From Acinetobacter sp. MB5 (GTDB taxonomy: Bacteria > Pseudomonadota > Gammaproteobacteria > Pseudomonadales > Moraxellaceae), in assembly GCF_003261585.1 (NCBI RefSeq), contig NZ_POVU01000006.1, positions 152,424-216,423 of the forward strand: 64,000 nucleotides of DNA, read 5' to 3'. Position numbers and translations under genes: made by a program. The notes beneath the pieces are model-generated. The model saw only the letters and a list, made by a program, of their open reading frames with translations, did not search any database and was not told the DNA's origin. This document shows positions 48,205 to 57,961 of this stretch, piece by piece (positions within the stretch are counted from its first letter, which is position 1; each line of letters opens with the position of its first letter).

Positions 48205-50678
48205 GCAAACACTCCCCGAAATCGTTTTAAACGCAAGGCATTCCCCAATACAAAGACGGATGACATGCCCATAGCAAAGGCTGCAAACATCGGGGATAAA
48301 AGAATGCCATAAGCAGGATACAAGGCGCCTGCTGCCACAGGAATCAGCGCAGCGTTATAGACAAATGCCCAGAACAGGTTTTGGCGAATATTGCGAATGG
48401 TCGCCTGACTGAGCGCAATCGCATTGCTCACACCTTGTAAGTTGCCCGACATTAGTACCACATCGGCAGATTCAATCGCAACATCTGTGCCTGTGCCTAC
48501 GGCAATTCCCACATCGGCTGCGGCCAAGGCAGGTGCATCATTAATGCCATCTCCCACAAATGCCAATTTTCCATATTTTTGCTGCAAAGCCTGCACGGCG
48601 TTGACCTTACCTTCTGGCAAAACCTCGGCAATCACTTCATCGATGCCTAACTGTTTGGCAATCGCCTGAGCGGTGATGTGATGATCGCCTGTAATCATCG
48701 CCACTTTTAAGCCCAGTTGATGCAGACTTTGAATGGCCGTATAACTGGTCGATTTAATCGGATCAGATACCACCAGCATGGCAACCAGCTTGCGATCAAT
48801 CGCGGCATAAATCGGGGTTTTACCCTGTTCAGCCAACTGCTGCACTTGCTCGGAAAATACCTCGACATCTAAGCCCAATTGCTGCATTAAACGGTCAGCG
48901 CCCAAGTGAATTTGCTGCTGATTAACGCTTGCTTCAACGCCATAACCCGTCAACGCCTGAAACTGTTCCACAGGCAGCACGGCTAAACCCTGCTGCTGTG
49001 CATGTTGCACAATTGCCACCGCAATCGGGTGTTCAGATTTGGCTTCGACTGAAGCAACAGCCTGTAAAATCTGCTGCGCTTGGCTTCGATCTCGTGTGAC
49101 AAAATCAGTCAAAGTTGGTTTACCTTCGGTCACAGTTCCCGTTTTATCCACCGCGACAATTTGGGTTTCCTGCAATTGCTGCAAAGCTTCACCTTGTTTA
49201 AATAAAATTCCCAGTTCCGCACCACGACCTGTACTGACCATAATCGAGGTTGGCGTTGCCAGTCCCATGGCACACGGACAGGCAATAATCAGCACCGCAA
49301 CCGCATTCACCAGACTCAAAGTCAGTGCAGGTTCAGGGCCAAAGAATAACCACACCACAAATGTGATCAACGCCAAGCCCATCACCACAGGCACAAACCA
49401 CATGGTAACCCGATCCACCAAACCTTGAATTGGAAGTTTAGAACCCTGAGCCTGTTCGACCATACGGATGATTTGCGACAGTACGGTATTTGCACCCACC
49501 GCAGTGGCTTGAATGGTGAGCGAACCTTGCTGATTGATCGTGCCTGCCACAACCGTCATCCCAACAGTTTTAGCCACAGGAATCGGCTCGCCCGTAATCA
49601 TCGATTCATCAATAAAGCTTTGCCCTTCAATAACAGAGGCATCGACAGGGATTTTCTCCCCAGGTTGAATCAAGAGTTGCATACCGAGTTGCACTTGAGC
49701 AATTTCGACCTCTTGCACTTGTCCATTGACAATAATTCTCGCTGTTTTAGGCTGTAAACCCAGTAAATGCTGAATCGCCTGTGATGTCCGCCCTTTGGCT
49801 TTGGCTTCCAGATAACGCCCAAGCAAAATCAGGGTCACAATCACCGCAGCCGATTCAAAATACACATTCACATTATTTTCAGGCAGCCATGTTGGCGCAA
49901 AGGTCGCGACGCAGGAAAATCCATAAGCAGCCAGAGTACCGACTGCAACCAGCGAGTTCATGTCAGGGCCAAAACGTAGTAAAGCAGGAATCCCTTTTTG
50001 ATAAAAACGGCGTCCTGGGAAAATCAGCACCAAAGTAGTCAATACAAACTGAAGTAACCAATTATTTTGTGTTCCCACACTCTGCATCAACCAATGATGA
50101 AAGGCTGGAATCAAATGCCCACCCATCTCAAGAATAAACACAGGAATACTCAAACCAGCCGCGATGATCAAGTCGCGTTTAAGCTGACTGGCTTCCTGTT
50201 CACGGCGTTCGCTCAATTCATTGGTCGGTTGTAGTGCTTGTTGTGGTTGTAGCTGCGCTTCATAGCCAGCCTTATGCACGGCCGCCAGTAATGCAGTTGC
50301 ATCGGCTAAATGAGCATGGACAATGGCTTTTTCAGTGGCCAGATTGACACTAGCATCACTCACCCCCTCCACTTTTTTTAAGGCTTTTTCTACCCGCCCG
50401 ACACAGGAAGCACAGGTCATGCCTTGGATATTTAGCTCGAACTGTTGCTCGGGTTGAGTCCGCACATCATACCCTGCACGCTCTACCGCATGGACTAAAG
50501 CTTCACGAGGGAGCGCCACATCGCTCTGAATCACCGCTTTTTCAGTCGCGAGATTCACCGCAACATCGGCCACACCTTCGACCTTCTTTAAGGCCTTTTC
50601 AACTCGCCCGACACATGAGGCACAAGTCATGCCCTCAATCTCAAGCGTTTGATGATAAGGATGTTGTGACTGGCTCAT
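48201..50678 (-). CDS. copA: Copper-exporting P1B-type ATPase CopA
   Basis: 825 residues from ATG 50678, with a perfect AGGAGG just upstream. Two N-terminal heavy-metal domains with GMTCASC at 16-22 and again at 86-92, exactly 70 residues apart; the region after each motif is nearly identical. Membrane segments follow, with the CPC transport motif ([11 protein letters not shown]), the phosphorylation motif DKTGT and the hinge [11 protein letters not shown]. It pumps Cu(I) out of the cytoplasm. Coupled to cueR downstream. Confidence 0.95.
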   Translation of the reverse strand: MSQSQHPYHQTLEIEGMTCASCVGRVEKALKKVEGVADVAVNLATEKAVIQSDVALPREALVHAVERAGYDVRTQPEQQFELNIQGMTCASCVGRVEKALKKVEGVSDASVNLATEKAIVHAHLADATALLAAVHKAGYEAQLQPQQALQPTNELSERREQEASQLKRDLIIAAGLSIPVFILEMGGHLIPAFHHWLMQSVGTQNNWLLQFVLTTLVLIFPGRRFYQKGIPALLRFGPDMNSLVAVGTLAAYGFSCVATFAPTWLPENNVNVYFESAAVIVTLILLGRYLEAKAKGRTSQAIQHLLGLQPKTARIIVNGQVQEVEIAQVQLGMQLLIQPGEKIPVDASVIEGQSFIDESMITGEPIPVAKTVGMTVVAGTINQQGSLTIQATAVGANTVLSQIIRMVEQAQGSKLPIQGLVDRVTMWFVPVVMGLALITFVVWLFFGPEPALTLSLVNAVAVLIIACPCAMGLATPTSIMVSTGRGAELGILFKQGEALQQLQETQIVAVDKTGTVTEGKPTLTDFVTRDRSQAQQILQAVASVEAKSEHPIAVAIVQHAQQQGLAVLPVEQFQALTGYGVEASVNQQQIHLGADRLMQQLGLDVEVFSEQVQQLAEQGKTPIYAAIDRKLVAMLVVSDPIKSTSYTAIQSLHQLGLKVAMITGDHHITAQAIAKQLGIDEVIAEVLPEGKVNAVQALQQKYGKLAFVGDGINDAPALAAADVGIAVGTGTDVAIESADVVLMSGNLQGVSNAIALSQATIRNIRQNLFWAFVYNAALIPVAAGALYPAYGILLSPMFAAFAMGMSSVFVLGNALRLKRFRGVFA

Positions 50679-50744
50679 GCTGCCTCCTTGTACCGCAACC
50701 AAGCAGTGCTTATACAATTCTGTTAAAAATAGTTTACACCATTC

Positions 50745-50775
50745 AGCTTAAACCTTGACATTATGTCAAGGTCAA
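50745..50775 (-). promoter_or_regulatory. CueR-type promoter of copA
   Basis: On the minus strand: TTGACC (50775-50770), a 19-base spacer, and TAAGCT (50750-50745). The spacer holds most of the dyad ACCTTGACA / TGTCAAGGT (50752-50772). A 19-base spacer with a centred dyad is the hallmark of MerR/CueR-activated promoters. Confidence 0.85.
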
Positions 50776-50809
50776 GCTTCAAATAAAACATATTCTCATT
50801 TAAATGGGC

Positions 50810-50840
50810 TTGACCTTACCATGAGGGGAAGCTTTAAAAT
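50810..50840 (+). promoter_or_regulatory. CueR-type promoter of copZ
   Basis: TTGACC (50810-50815), a 19-base spacer, TAAAAT (50835-50840). The spacer carries an imperfect dyad (ACCTTACC ... GGGGAAGCT), so binding may be weaker than at the copA promoter. Confidence 0.7.
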
Positions 50841-50871
50841 AAGATTTTCTTCTTACCATTAGGCAGCAATC

Positions 50872-51069
50872 ATGAAATTTGAAATTGCCAATATGACTTG
50901 TGGCGGCTGTGCACGCAGCGTCACTGCAACCATTAAAGACCTTGACCCAAATGCTCAGGTGGATATTGATGTTGCAAGTAAACTGGTTGAAGTACAAACC
51001 AGTGCCACTGTTGAACAACTGACCGAAGCCCTCACTGAAGATGGTTTTCCACCTGTACTGAAAGCATAA
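50872..51069 (+). CDS. copZ: Copper chaperone CopZ-like (HMA domain)
   Basis: 65 residues forming a single ferredoxin-like heavy-metal domain, with the metal motif MTCGGC (residues 8-13) and the usual end LTEDGFPPVLKA. It delivers Cu(I) to CopA. Divergent from copA, each gene with a CueR-type promoter in the shared gap. Confidence 0.9.
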   Translation: MKFEIANMTCGGCARSVTATIKDLDPNAQVDIDVASKLVEVQTSATVEQLTEALTEDGFPPVLKA

Positions 51070-51389
51070 GTTTTAAACTTGATTTTTTGGGTATGGCCTG
51101 TTGCATGCCCAAAATATTCAATTTCAAATTCAACACGCTGTTTCCCCCTACCTTTTTTTATCTCACGATGCTTATGTTTTTTGCTTTTTGGCTCATCCAT
51201 AGAACTGTCATCTAACGCCCAACAAATCATCTCAGCGCATTCATCCTTATTTTAGGTTTGCTTAAAAAGTTGTTCATATCACTTCACGGTTATTCATCTG
51301 CATAAAAAAACGGGCCAATCGTCAAGATCAGCCCATTTCTGTTTCTTCTCTATTGTCGAGCTACATCTAACTCGACAACAGCACTTCAC
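51070..51389. other. Gap between copZ and quiA
   Basis: About 320 bases. The copZ transcript must end here, but I see no clear terminator for it; the leftward quiA terminator is at 51303-51334. A 91-codon minus-strand ORF overlaps copZ and is not called. Confidence 0.5.
51303..51334 (-). terminator. Terminator of quiA and the pca-qui operon
   Basis: On the minus strand GGGC...GCCC with an inner ATC/GAT pairing (two bulges) followed by GTTTTTTT. Imperfect stem but a good T-run, just after the last gene. Confidence 0.65.
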
Positions 51390-53825
51390 TTATTTTTTGT
51401 CAGGTAACGCATATGCAATCACGTAGTCACCGTGGTCTGGTGATTGACGCGCACCGCCCGCAGAAATCACGATGTACTGTTTTCCTGTTTTTGGTGAAAT
51501 GTAGGTCATTGGTGTACCTTGGCTACCCACTGGCAAGCGAGCTTTCCACAATACTTTACCTGTTGAAGAATCAAAGGCACGTAAGTAGTAGTCTTGAGTT
51601 GCAGCGAAGAATACCAAGCCACCTTGAGTTGCCATTGAGCCACCAATCGTTGGCATACCAATCGGTGCTTTCAAGCCCATTTTGAAGCCTAGAGGTCCTG
51701 TATCTTGTACAGTACCCAATGGCACTTGCCATGCGATTTGACGAGTTTTCATGTCAATTGCAGTCATGGTTCCAAATGGTGGACGTTGACATGGAATACC
51801 CAAAGCTGACATGAAGCGGTTTTTGTTCACTTTATATGGTGTGCCTGCCATTGGGACAGCACCCATACCTGTGTTGACTTTCTCGCCACCACTCGCTTGG
51901 ATTTTAATGTCTTCAGGTGTTTGTTTGATCAACTGAATCCATAAACCTAAACGCATGTCGTTCACGAACATATAGCGGTGTGTTGGGTCAAACGAGATAC
52001 TACCCCAGTTCATACCACCCAAAGAACCTGGGAAGCTGAGTGAAACATCTGTACCAGGTGCAGTAAACAAGCCATCGTAACGCATTGACTTAAAGTTAAT
52101 ACGACACATTAATTGGTCAAATGGCGTTGCACCCCACATGTCAGACTCTTTCAACGTCTGGTTACCAATTTGTGGCATTTCGACTGAACGTGGTTGAGTT
52201 TTTGAATATTGCTCGTGTGGAATGTCTGCAACTTTTACAGGCTGCTCAATCACTTTAGTCAGCGGTTTACCTGTTACACGATCAAGTACAAAGAACTGAC
52301 CTGATTTAGTTCCAATCACCACCGCAGGTTTAGTCGTACCATCTTTCATTGGGAAATCGACCAAGCTTGGCTGCATTGGTAAGTCAAAGTCCCATAGGTC
52401 GTTGTGTACAGTTTGGTAAACCCATTTTTCTTTACCAGTCGTCGCATCAAGTGCCAATACAGACGTATTGTACTTATGGTCAGGTGCAGTACGGTTTGCA
52501 CCCCAAACGTCTACCGATGAACTACCCATTGGCAAGAACACAGTGTTCATTTTCGGATCGTAAGACATTGGCGCCCAAGAGTTCGCTGAGCTACGTTTGT
52601 AAACTTCACCTGGTTTTAACACATAGTTTGGATTAGGGTTACGTGCATCAAATGCCCAGCGTAATTTACCTGTAATCACGTCATAACCACGGATGACCCC
52701 CCCTGGCATATCTGCGGCAACGTTATCGGCAACACGACTACCCACCACAAGCGTTGTTCCTGCAAGAGTTGGCGCAGAAGTCACCTCAAAACGTGGTGCT
52801 TTGGTACCACCGCCCATGCCTTCAAGCAGGTTCACTGTACCGTGATCACCAAAGTCTTCACAGCGTTGACCATTGTCTGCATTGATTGCAATTAAACGAC
52901 CATCTGGAGTATTGGTGTATAAACGGCGTGGACATGACGTATTGGTTGCTACAGCAGTTACAGGGCTTGCACCTTGTAAGGTTGGCTGTTGCACAGCTTT
53001 GGTCGCATCAAAATAGGCTAAACCACGGCAACGTTCCCATGCATCAGCATGTGAATTCACTTCCGCTTTCCACAGTTGCTTGCCTGAATCGGCTTCAACC
53101 GCGATTACATTGTTATGTGGGGTACACAAGAAGACTTTATTGTCGACTTGTAACGGTGTTTCCTGATCTTCAGCACCATTACCTGAACCTGTTGTCATGT
53201 CACCCGTACGGTATGTCCAAGCGACTTTCAAGTCTTTCACATTGTCACGGTTAATTTGGTCTAATGCAGCAAAACGGCTACCGCCTGCATCATTACCATA
53301 GTTATCCCAGTTCTTTTGTTGCGTACTTGCATTTACAGGAACCAAAGGCAAATCTTGACCTGAGCTTGCAACTGTCGGATGAGGCTGGAACATTTGATAA
53401 AACGCCACCAGCATTCCAACAAGCACCACTAAACCTGAACCATAAGTCGGTGCAGCACAACGTGCTTTTTGTTCATAACAACGTAAGCTTGGCAGAGTCA
53501 GCATCATTGCGACAAAAAGTCCAGACGGGAACATGAGGTTTGAGAACAAGCCCCAAAAATCCCAGCCTTTGTCGAACAATGACCAAATGACCGTGACAAC
53601 GAACACACCCGCGTAGACCAATCCACCGAGTGCTTTTCTTCTAAAAGTAAGAATAGATGCGAGGGTAATAAAAATCCCTGCAAGCAAGAAATACCAAGAA
53701 CCACCGAGACTGATGAGCTTAGCACCACCAATCACATAAAATAATCCTGTAGCCAGTAACGCCAACGCTAAAATCGCACACCATATCTTAAATATGGGGT
53801 GTGGCTGAGTATGTGAATCAGACAT
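51390..53825 (-). CDS. quiA: PQQ-dependent quinate/shikimate dehydrogenase
   Basis: 811 residues. Five hydrophobic segments at the N-terminus (about 10-140) anchor it in the inner membrane; the rest is an eight-bladed PQQ propeller facing the periplasm (NWDNYGNDAGGSRFAALDQIN, WGSISFDPTHRYMFVNDMR, tryptophan-docking repeats). It oxidises quinate to 3-dehydroquinate and shikimate to 3-dehydroshikimate, passing electrons to ubiquinone. Last gene of the cluster; ADP1 QuiA is about the same length. Confidence 0.93.
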   Translation of the reverse strand: MSDSHTQPHPIFKIWCAILALALLATGLFYVIGGAKLISLGGSWYFLLAGIFITLASILTFRRKALGGLVYAGVFVVTVIWSLFDKGWDFWGLFSNLMFPSGLFVAMMLTLPSLRCYEQKARCAAPTYGSGLVVLVGMLVAFYQMFQPHPTVASSGQDLPLVPVNASTQQKNWDNYGNDAGGSRFAALDQINRDNVKDLKVAWTYRTGDMTTGSGNGAEDQETPLQVDNKVFLCTPHNNVIAVEADSGKQLWKAEVNSHADAWERCRGLAYFDATKAVQQPTLQGASPVTAVATNTSCPRRLYTNTPDGRLIAINADNGQRCEDFGDHGTVNLLEGMGGGTKAPRFEVTSAPTLAGTTLVVGSRVADNVAADMPGGVIRGYDVITGKLRWAFDARNPNPNYVLKPGEVYKRSSANSWAPMSYDPKMNTVFLPMGSSSVDVWGANRTAPDHKYNTSVLALDATTGKEKWVYQTVHNDLWDFDLPMQPSLVDFPMKDGTTKPAVVIGTKSGQFFVLDRVTGKPLTKVIEQPVKVADIPHEQYSKTQPRSVEMPQIGNQTLKESDMWGATPFDQLMCRINFKSMRYDGLFTAPGTDVSLSFPGSLGGMNWGSISFDPTHRYMFVNDMRLGLWIQLIKQTPEDIKIQASGGEKVNTGMGAVPMAGTPYKVNKNRFMSALGIPCQRPPFGTMTAIDMKTRQIAWQVPLGTVQDTGPLGFKMGLKAPIGMPTIGGSMATQGGLVFFAATQDYYLRAFDSSTGKVLWKARLPVGSQGTPMTYISPKTGKQYIVISAGGARQSPDHGDYVIAYALPDKK

Positions 53826-54188
53826 ACAACTATCTCCAGTTTTAATGTCAAATCAGTTTTTCATCTGAAACAGAACAGTACTTTGCAGCACTGCAACCAA
53901 TTTGCACGATGCGCCAAAACAAAAACCAAAAAACGTCTTTATGCCCCATGGCATAAAAACGGCTTCACTCCTTCGCTATAGTCACGATGATTCCTTTCAT
54001 CTTTATGTTGATGCAGCGGATCTAAATCAGATAGCTCATCAACTCATAAAGCAGCGCAGTTAAAAACAGTTGGCTTTAGATCTGTACACAACCCAAAGCC
54101 TAACCGAAAAAAGAGTGCTCAATCGTCGAAACTATATTTGGGATCTCGCTGAGCACCACAGGGATACTCAACAAGCCCTAAGCCCACT
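53826..54188. other. Gap between quiX and quiA
   Basis: About 360 bases inside the cluster. A hairpin (TTTATGCC / GGCATAAA, 53938-53957) and a terminator-like structure (54105-54157) are seen. No ORF with a ribosome binding site, so quiA may have its own promoter here or be attenuated. Confidence 0.55.
54105..54157 (-). terminator. Terminator-like structure between quiX and quiA
   Basis: On the minus strand GTGCTCA ... TGAGCAC with an inner CGA/TCG pairing, then TCTTTTTT. Loop is long and stem imperfect. It would lower transcription of quiA relative to quiX. Confidence 0.5.
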
Positions 54189-55505
54189 TTAGAAATTCAC
54201 ACGCATAGTTAGACCTGCAACCCAAGCATCGTCCACTTGCTTCACCCCAGATGGTTGGTGAATATATTGTAAGTTTGGACGGATCATGACTGCTGGCGAC
54301 CATTGATAGGTATAGTTTAATTCCACATTCAGCTCACTGCTTTGTACTGGGACATAAGCACTGTCGGTTGGATCGTAACCCGTAAAACCATTTGCAATAT
54401 TGGTCGCAATCTCTTTATCACGCGCACGATCATTAACCTGATAACGAGCAAAACCGAGTCCAATTTCATCGGCTGGTCGGCTGTCAAATGGGCCTTTATA
54501 CCAAAATGCCAATTGCTGTGTGCTTTCTACAAATGTCGTCGCTTTGTCGTTAAATACAGCATTGAAGCCTACATACAACCCGCGTTTCGGATCATCACCA
54601 CGCTGAGTTAACTGTTGTTGTGAGTTGAACCAGAAACTGTGTTTACCATCATGAACTTTGCCTGATGTTTTAATGTCATTGGCTTCAGCAGTCGAATACA
54701 AAGCACCTACTTTATATTCACCTGGTAAACCATTCAGTTTTGGTTTCCATGCCAGTTCTACAGGAATGGTGGCACCATTGGTTCCTCGCATATCCAAATT
54801 AAAGCCGTCACTCGCTGACTTGGTTTTAATGTCATCGGGGTTCACTTCATAAACACCAATGCCAAACGTCCACTCAGGAGCAAAGTTATACTTTACATTG
54901 GCAGCCCATACGCTTACTGGCCAGTTGTACCAGATTGAACCAATCGATTTACCGAGCTGGCCACCACAAAGCAGTAAGTTCTGAAATTCACATTGTGAGC
55001 TGTTGAAATCATCGGACATGCCCATACGACCGACTTTGACTTGAACTTTGTTGTCATCAAAGCCTTTTTTCACCCATGCCTGAGTTAAACGCCAAATCTT
55101 CCCGCGTCCGTAAATCTCTTGTGAATTCCCTAAAGTTGTCGCACGTGGGTCTTTGATACGTTCATTGGTTAATGCATTACCATCACGTTTGGTAATCATG
55201 ATAGCTGCCGTTGTATCCTTCCAACCTGCGATTTTATTTAAATCGAAATTTGCCCCAAGTGTCAGTTGTGCAGCATTTGTAAAAGTGTTGTTGTCATTGT
55301 AGCCCCCATCAATATTGGTTGCGCCTTCACTCATAATTGATGCTGTAAACTTATAGCCTTGATCTTCTAAGTGCTGACGTTCACCATTCCAATCCCCAAA
55401 AAGCCATTGGCGGTCTTGAGACCATGGCTCATTTGCCAAAGCAGCTTGGCTAAATAAAATTGCGAGCGAAACTGCACTCAATTTGACTAAATTTGTTTTC
55501 TTCAT
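54189..55505 (-). CDS. quiX: OprB-like outer-membrane porin QuiX
   Basis: 438 residues. Signal peptide (1-24, ending AALA), then the OprB-type barrel (NEPWSQDRQWLFGDWNGERQ start, with WVKKGFDDNKVQVKVGRM) and a C-terminal Phe (MRVNF). OprB-family porins admit sugars and small acids. Its place between quiC and quiA, as in ADP1, suggests uptake of quinate or shikimate; this role is inferred. Confidence 0.85.
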   Translation of the reverse strand: MKKTNLVKLSAVSLAILFSQAALANEPWSQDRQWLFGDWNGERQHLEDQGYKFTASIMSEGATNIDGGYNDNNTFTNAAQLTLGANFDLNKIAGWKDTTAAIMITKRDGNALTNERIKDPRATTLGNSQEIYGRGKIWRLTQAWVKKGFDDNKVQVKVGRMGMSDDFNSSQCEFQNLLLCGGQLGKSIGSIWYNWPVSVWAANVKYNFAPEWTFGIGVYEVNPDDIKTKSASDGFNLDMRGTNGATIPVELAWKPKLNGLPGEYKVGALYSTAEANDIKTSGKVHDGKHSFWFNSQQQLTQRGDDPKRGLYVGFNAVFNDKATTFVESTQQLAFWYKGPFDSRPADEIGLGFARYQVNDRARDKEIATNIANGFTGYDPTDSAYVPVQSSELNVELNYTYQWSPAVMIRPNLQYIHQPSGVKQVDDAWVAGLTMRVNF

Positions 55506-55570
55506 ATTTGCTCTTCCTTAGCCTAATAAAGTTAGGCACTCTAACTTTAAGCCAAAATGCCTGTATTTCA

Positions 55571-57031
55571 TCATTTTAATTTTACTGGTTGGCTGAGTTC
55601 TGAACTAGCACCCAAGTGATCTGTGATATTTGCTGTGTAATTAGCAAATTTCTCAGTTGGTTTCCATGTCAAAGTCGCATGACCTTGTGCATTGGTCGCT
55701 ACTGTTGCAGCACCTACAAATTGCTCAGCTTCTTTAGACTTCACATTGTGATTTCCAAAGAACTCAACACGGTAACGCTGATTTGCTTCGCCATTGATAC
55801 TCACTACAAGTTGACCTTGATGTGCACTCAATTTAGGCGCTTGAATCCATTGGTTTGGTTGAGGATTACAGCCTTGTTGACCAGGTGCAGTACAGGTCTT
55901 CTGCAATTTGCTCGGATCAATCACAACACCGCCGCCACGTGAACCGACAAAACCTTCATGTTCAAGTGCAGGTACACCAAACACAATTGCACCTAAACGC
56001 TGATTTGGTACGCAAGAACCACCCGCTTCACAACGTTTAATGTCTTTACTGTTGTCCCAAATCTGGTTTTTGGTCAAGGTAATGTGTGCATTGGCATCTT
56101 TTTCTGAACGCAGTGCAATCCCGATACGGTTGCCATGGATCTTGTTACTGTCAAAGATATTGCCATCGCCAGTGAGGTTTAAACCAATTGAGTTTGCTGT
56201 CAATTCGTTGTATGCCACATAGTTGCGTTTGCCCCAGTTAATTTGTAAACCATCTGAATAGTTTTCAAATTTGTTGCCTACAACTGCGTTGTCATTGCCC
56301 CACAAGATTTCAATACCTTGTGATGGTTCTGGATTGGCTTTGGTGTTGGTAAACAAGTTGTTGGCAACCAAGTTAAACGCTGCACCACGAGTCAACTCCA
56401 AACCATCACCATTATCCTGAAGGATATTGTTCATGAATTTGTTATTGTTGGTTGTGGTTGATGTCGGGTTACCCTTGCCATCGTCGCCAGTAAACATAAC
56501 CCCAGCACCACCGTAGTTATTGCTAATACGGTTATGTTGAATCACGTTATTACTTGCGCGGTTAATCAAAATACCAATACAGAAACGGTGAATGTCTAGG
56601 CCTTTAAGCACAACATTGTGTGTGTCACGTAAAACCAAGCCTGGTAAAGTCATAGTACGCACATTGGTACCATACTGACCAGGAACTGCGCCTGGACAAG
56701 CTTTTGCACCTTCACCATGAATGTAGTTAGAACCATCAATGGCAATAAACTCACCAGTTTTATCCCATTGTGTTCCAATAATTTTTACAGGGCCTTTAAT
56801 TTCAGGCAGTGGTGAATCCACCTTAATGCTATAAGGTGCCTTACCTACGGCTTGAATCAAAATTTCGTTGTCATCAGACGGATTGGCATTCGATTGCTCA
56901 ATCGCCCAACGTAATGAACCCTGATTTTGGTCATCCTGATAACGGTCAACTACATACGTTGTTGCCGCCGCCCAGCCTGAAGCCATTAAACCTAAACTTA
57001 ATGCAGTCACTCGCAAAGCCATTGCTTTCAT
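55571..57031 (-). CDS. quiC: 3-dehydroshikimate dehydratase QuiC, periplasmic beta-helix type
   Basis: 486 residues from ATG 57031 (AGGA upstream); a GTG at 57052 would add seven. Signal peptide ends SGWAAA. The body has right-handed parallel beta-helix repeats rich in Asn (NNVIQHNRISNNYGG, GNIFDSNKIHGNRIGIAL), a pectate-lyase-like fold. In Acinetobacter this protein converts 3-dehydroshikimate to protocatechuate in the periplasm and is unlike the fungal and AsbF-type enzymes. The Cys-rich loop near 350 (CEAGGSC) may hold a disulfide. Confidence 0.85.
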   Translation of the reverse strand: MKAMALRVTALSLGLMASGWAAATTYVVDRYQDDQNQGSLRWAIEQSNANPSDDNEILIQAVGKAPYSIKVDSPLPEIKGPVKIIGTQWDKTGEFIAIDGSNYIHGEGAKACPGAVPGQYGTNVRTMTLPGLVLRDTHNVVLKGLDIHRFCIGILINRASNNVIQHNRISNNYGGAGVMFTGDDGKGNPTSTTTNNNKFMNNILQDNGDGLELTRGAAFNLVANNLFTNTKANPEPSQGIEILWGNDNAVVGNKFENYSDGLQINWGKRNYVAYNELTANSIGLNLTGDGNIFDSNKIHGNRIGIALRSEKDANAHITLTKNQIWDNSKDIKRCEAGGSCVPNQRLGAIVFGVPALEHEGFVGSRGGGVVIDPSKLQKTCTAPGQQGCNPQPNQWIQAPKLSAHQGQLVVSINGEANQRYRVEFFGNHNVKSKEAEQFVGAATVATNAQGHATLTWKPTEKFANYTANITDHLGASSELSQPVKLK

Positions 57032-57058
57032 TGTAAATATTCCTTTTTTCACTTTTTA

Positions 57059-57910
57059 TTATGGTGTTGGTTGTACTGTTTGTAAGAATTGACGTAGCTG
57101 GGTCACATCAATTTGACCTGGAGCTGAAGCTTGACCAATCATACCGAAGCTCAAGCTACCACCTGAACTTGCTGTTGCAATACGAGAGATCGTTCCTAAA
57201 CGGCCCATCGACATCGTCAACAATGGTTTTTTGCTGTGCTGGCTCACTTTTAAAGTCGCATTCATGAGCGTAAACACATCAGCTTTTGACTGTGGCATGA
57301 CCGCAATTTTAAGAATGTCAGCACCCATTTGATCCTGTTTCATCAAACGATCCACAATGACCTGTTCGCTTGGTGTTTTCGCAAAATCATGATTCGACAT
57401 AATGACCAGTACATGCTTCTGATGTGCCAAGTCGGTGACTTTACGTACTACTTTACCATCACGGAACATTTCGACATCAAGTAATTGCATGAATGGTTTT
57501 TTCAAATACGCGCTATAAATTTTGCCGTACTCTTCATCACTCACTGCAAGTTTCCCACCTTCATTGGCAGTACGAATTGTTGCAATTAATGGTTTGTCTT
57601 TTAAAATCTGATTCAACTGTTGACCTAAAGCAATCACTTGTTTGGTATCAGATGCAAAATTTAACAAATCAATACGAAACTCAGCCAAATCTGCATTTGG
57701 ATTCGCTTCAATCACTTTTGCCTGAGCAATCGCTTCTTCAGCTGTTTTTGCAGTAATTGGCACAATTGTTTTTACTGGCATTACACCAATATCAACATTT
57801 TTCACAACATAGTGATCTGTTGTCATTGGCTCTGCCAAAGCAACTGTAGCTGTAGTCAGCATGCTGCATGCAAGTGCAATTTGAAGGGCTTCATGTTTAA
57901 GGTTCATCAT
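57059..57910 (-). CDS. quiB: Type I 3-dehydroquinate dehydratase QuiB with signal peptide
   Basis: 283 residues from ATG 57910 (AGGA six bases upstream); ATG 57907 is equally possible. A signal peptide (MMNLKHEALQIALACSM..., ending ALA) is unusual for type I enzymes, which are normally cytoplasmic. The Schiff-base Lys lies in ADILKIAVMP and the catalytic His in MSNHDF. It dehydrates 3-dehydroquinate for catabolism. Starts 28 bases before quiC. Confidence 0.9.
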   Translation of the reverse strand: MMNLKHEALQIALACSMLTTATVALAEPMTTDHYVVKNVDIGVMPVKTIVPITAKTAEEAIAQAKVIEANPNADLAEFRIDLLNFASDTKQVIALGQQLNQILKDKPLIATIRTANEGGKLAVSDEEYGKIYSAYLKKPFMQLLDVEMFRDGKVVRKVTDLAHQKHVLVIMSNHDFAKTPSEQVIVDRLMKQDQMGADILKIAVMPQSKADVFTLMNATLKVSQHSKKPLLTMSMGRLGTISRIATASSGGSLSFGMIGQASAPGQIDVTQLRQFLQTVQPTP

Positions 57911-57961
57911 TACCATTCCTTGTGTAATGTCGCTGTATGGGGGCTCCATACAGCGCGCAGC

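Noticed and set aside
48424..50038. Rightward ORFs opposite copA
   Set aside because: Antisense shadows caused by codon bias in the ATPase gene.
50955..51230. 91-codon minus-strand ORF overlapping copZ
   Set aside because: Overlaps a well supported gene on the other strand and has no recognisable features or ribosome binding site.
53938..53957. Hairpin in the quiX-quiA gap as a second terminator
   Set aside because: Good 8-bp stem but no T-run follows on either strand.
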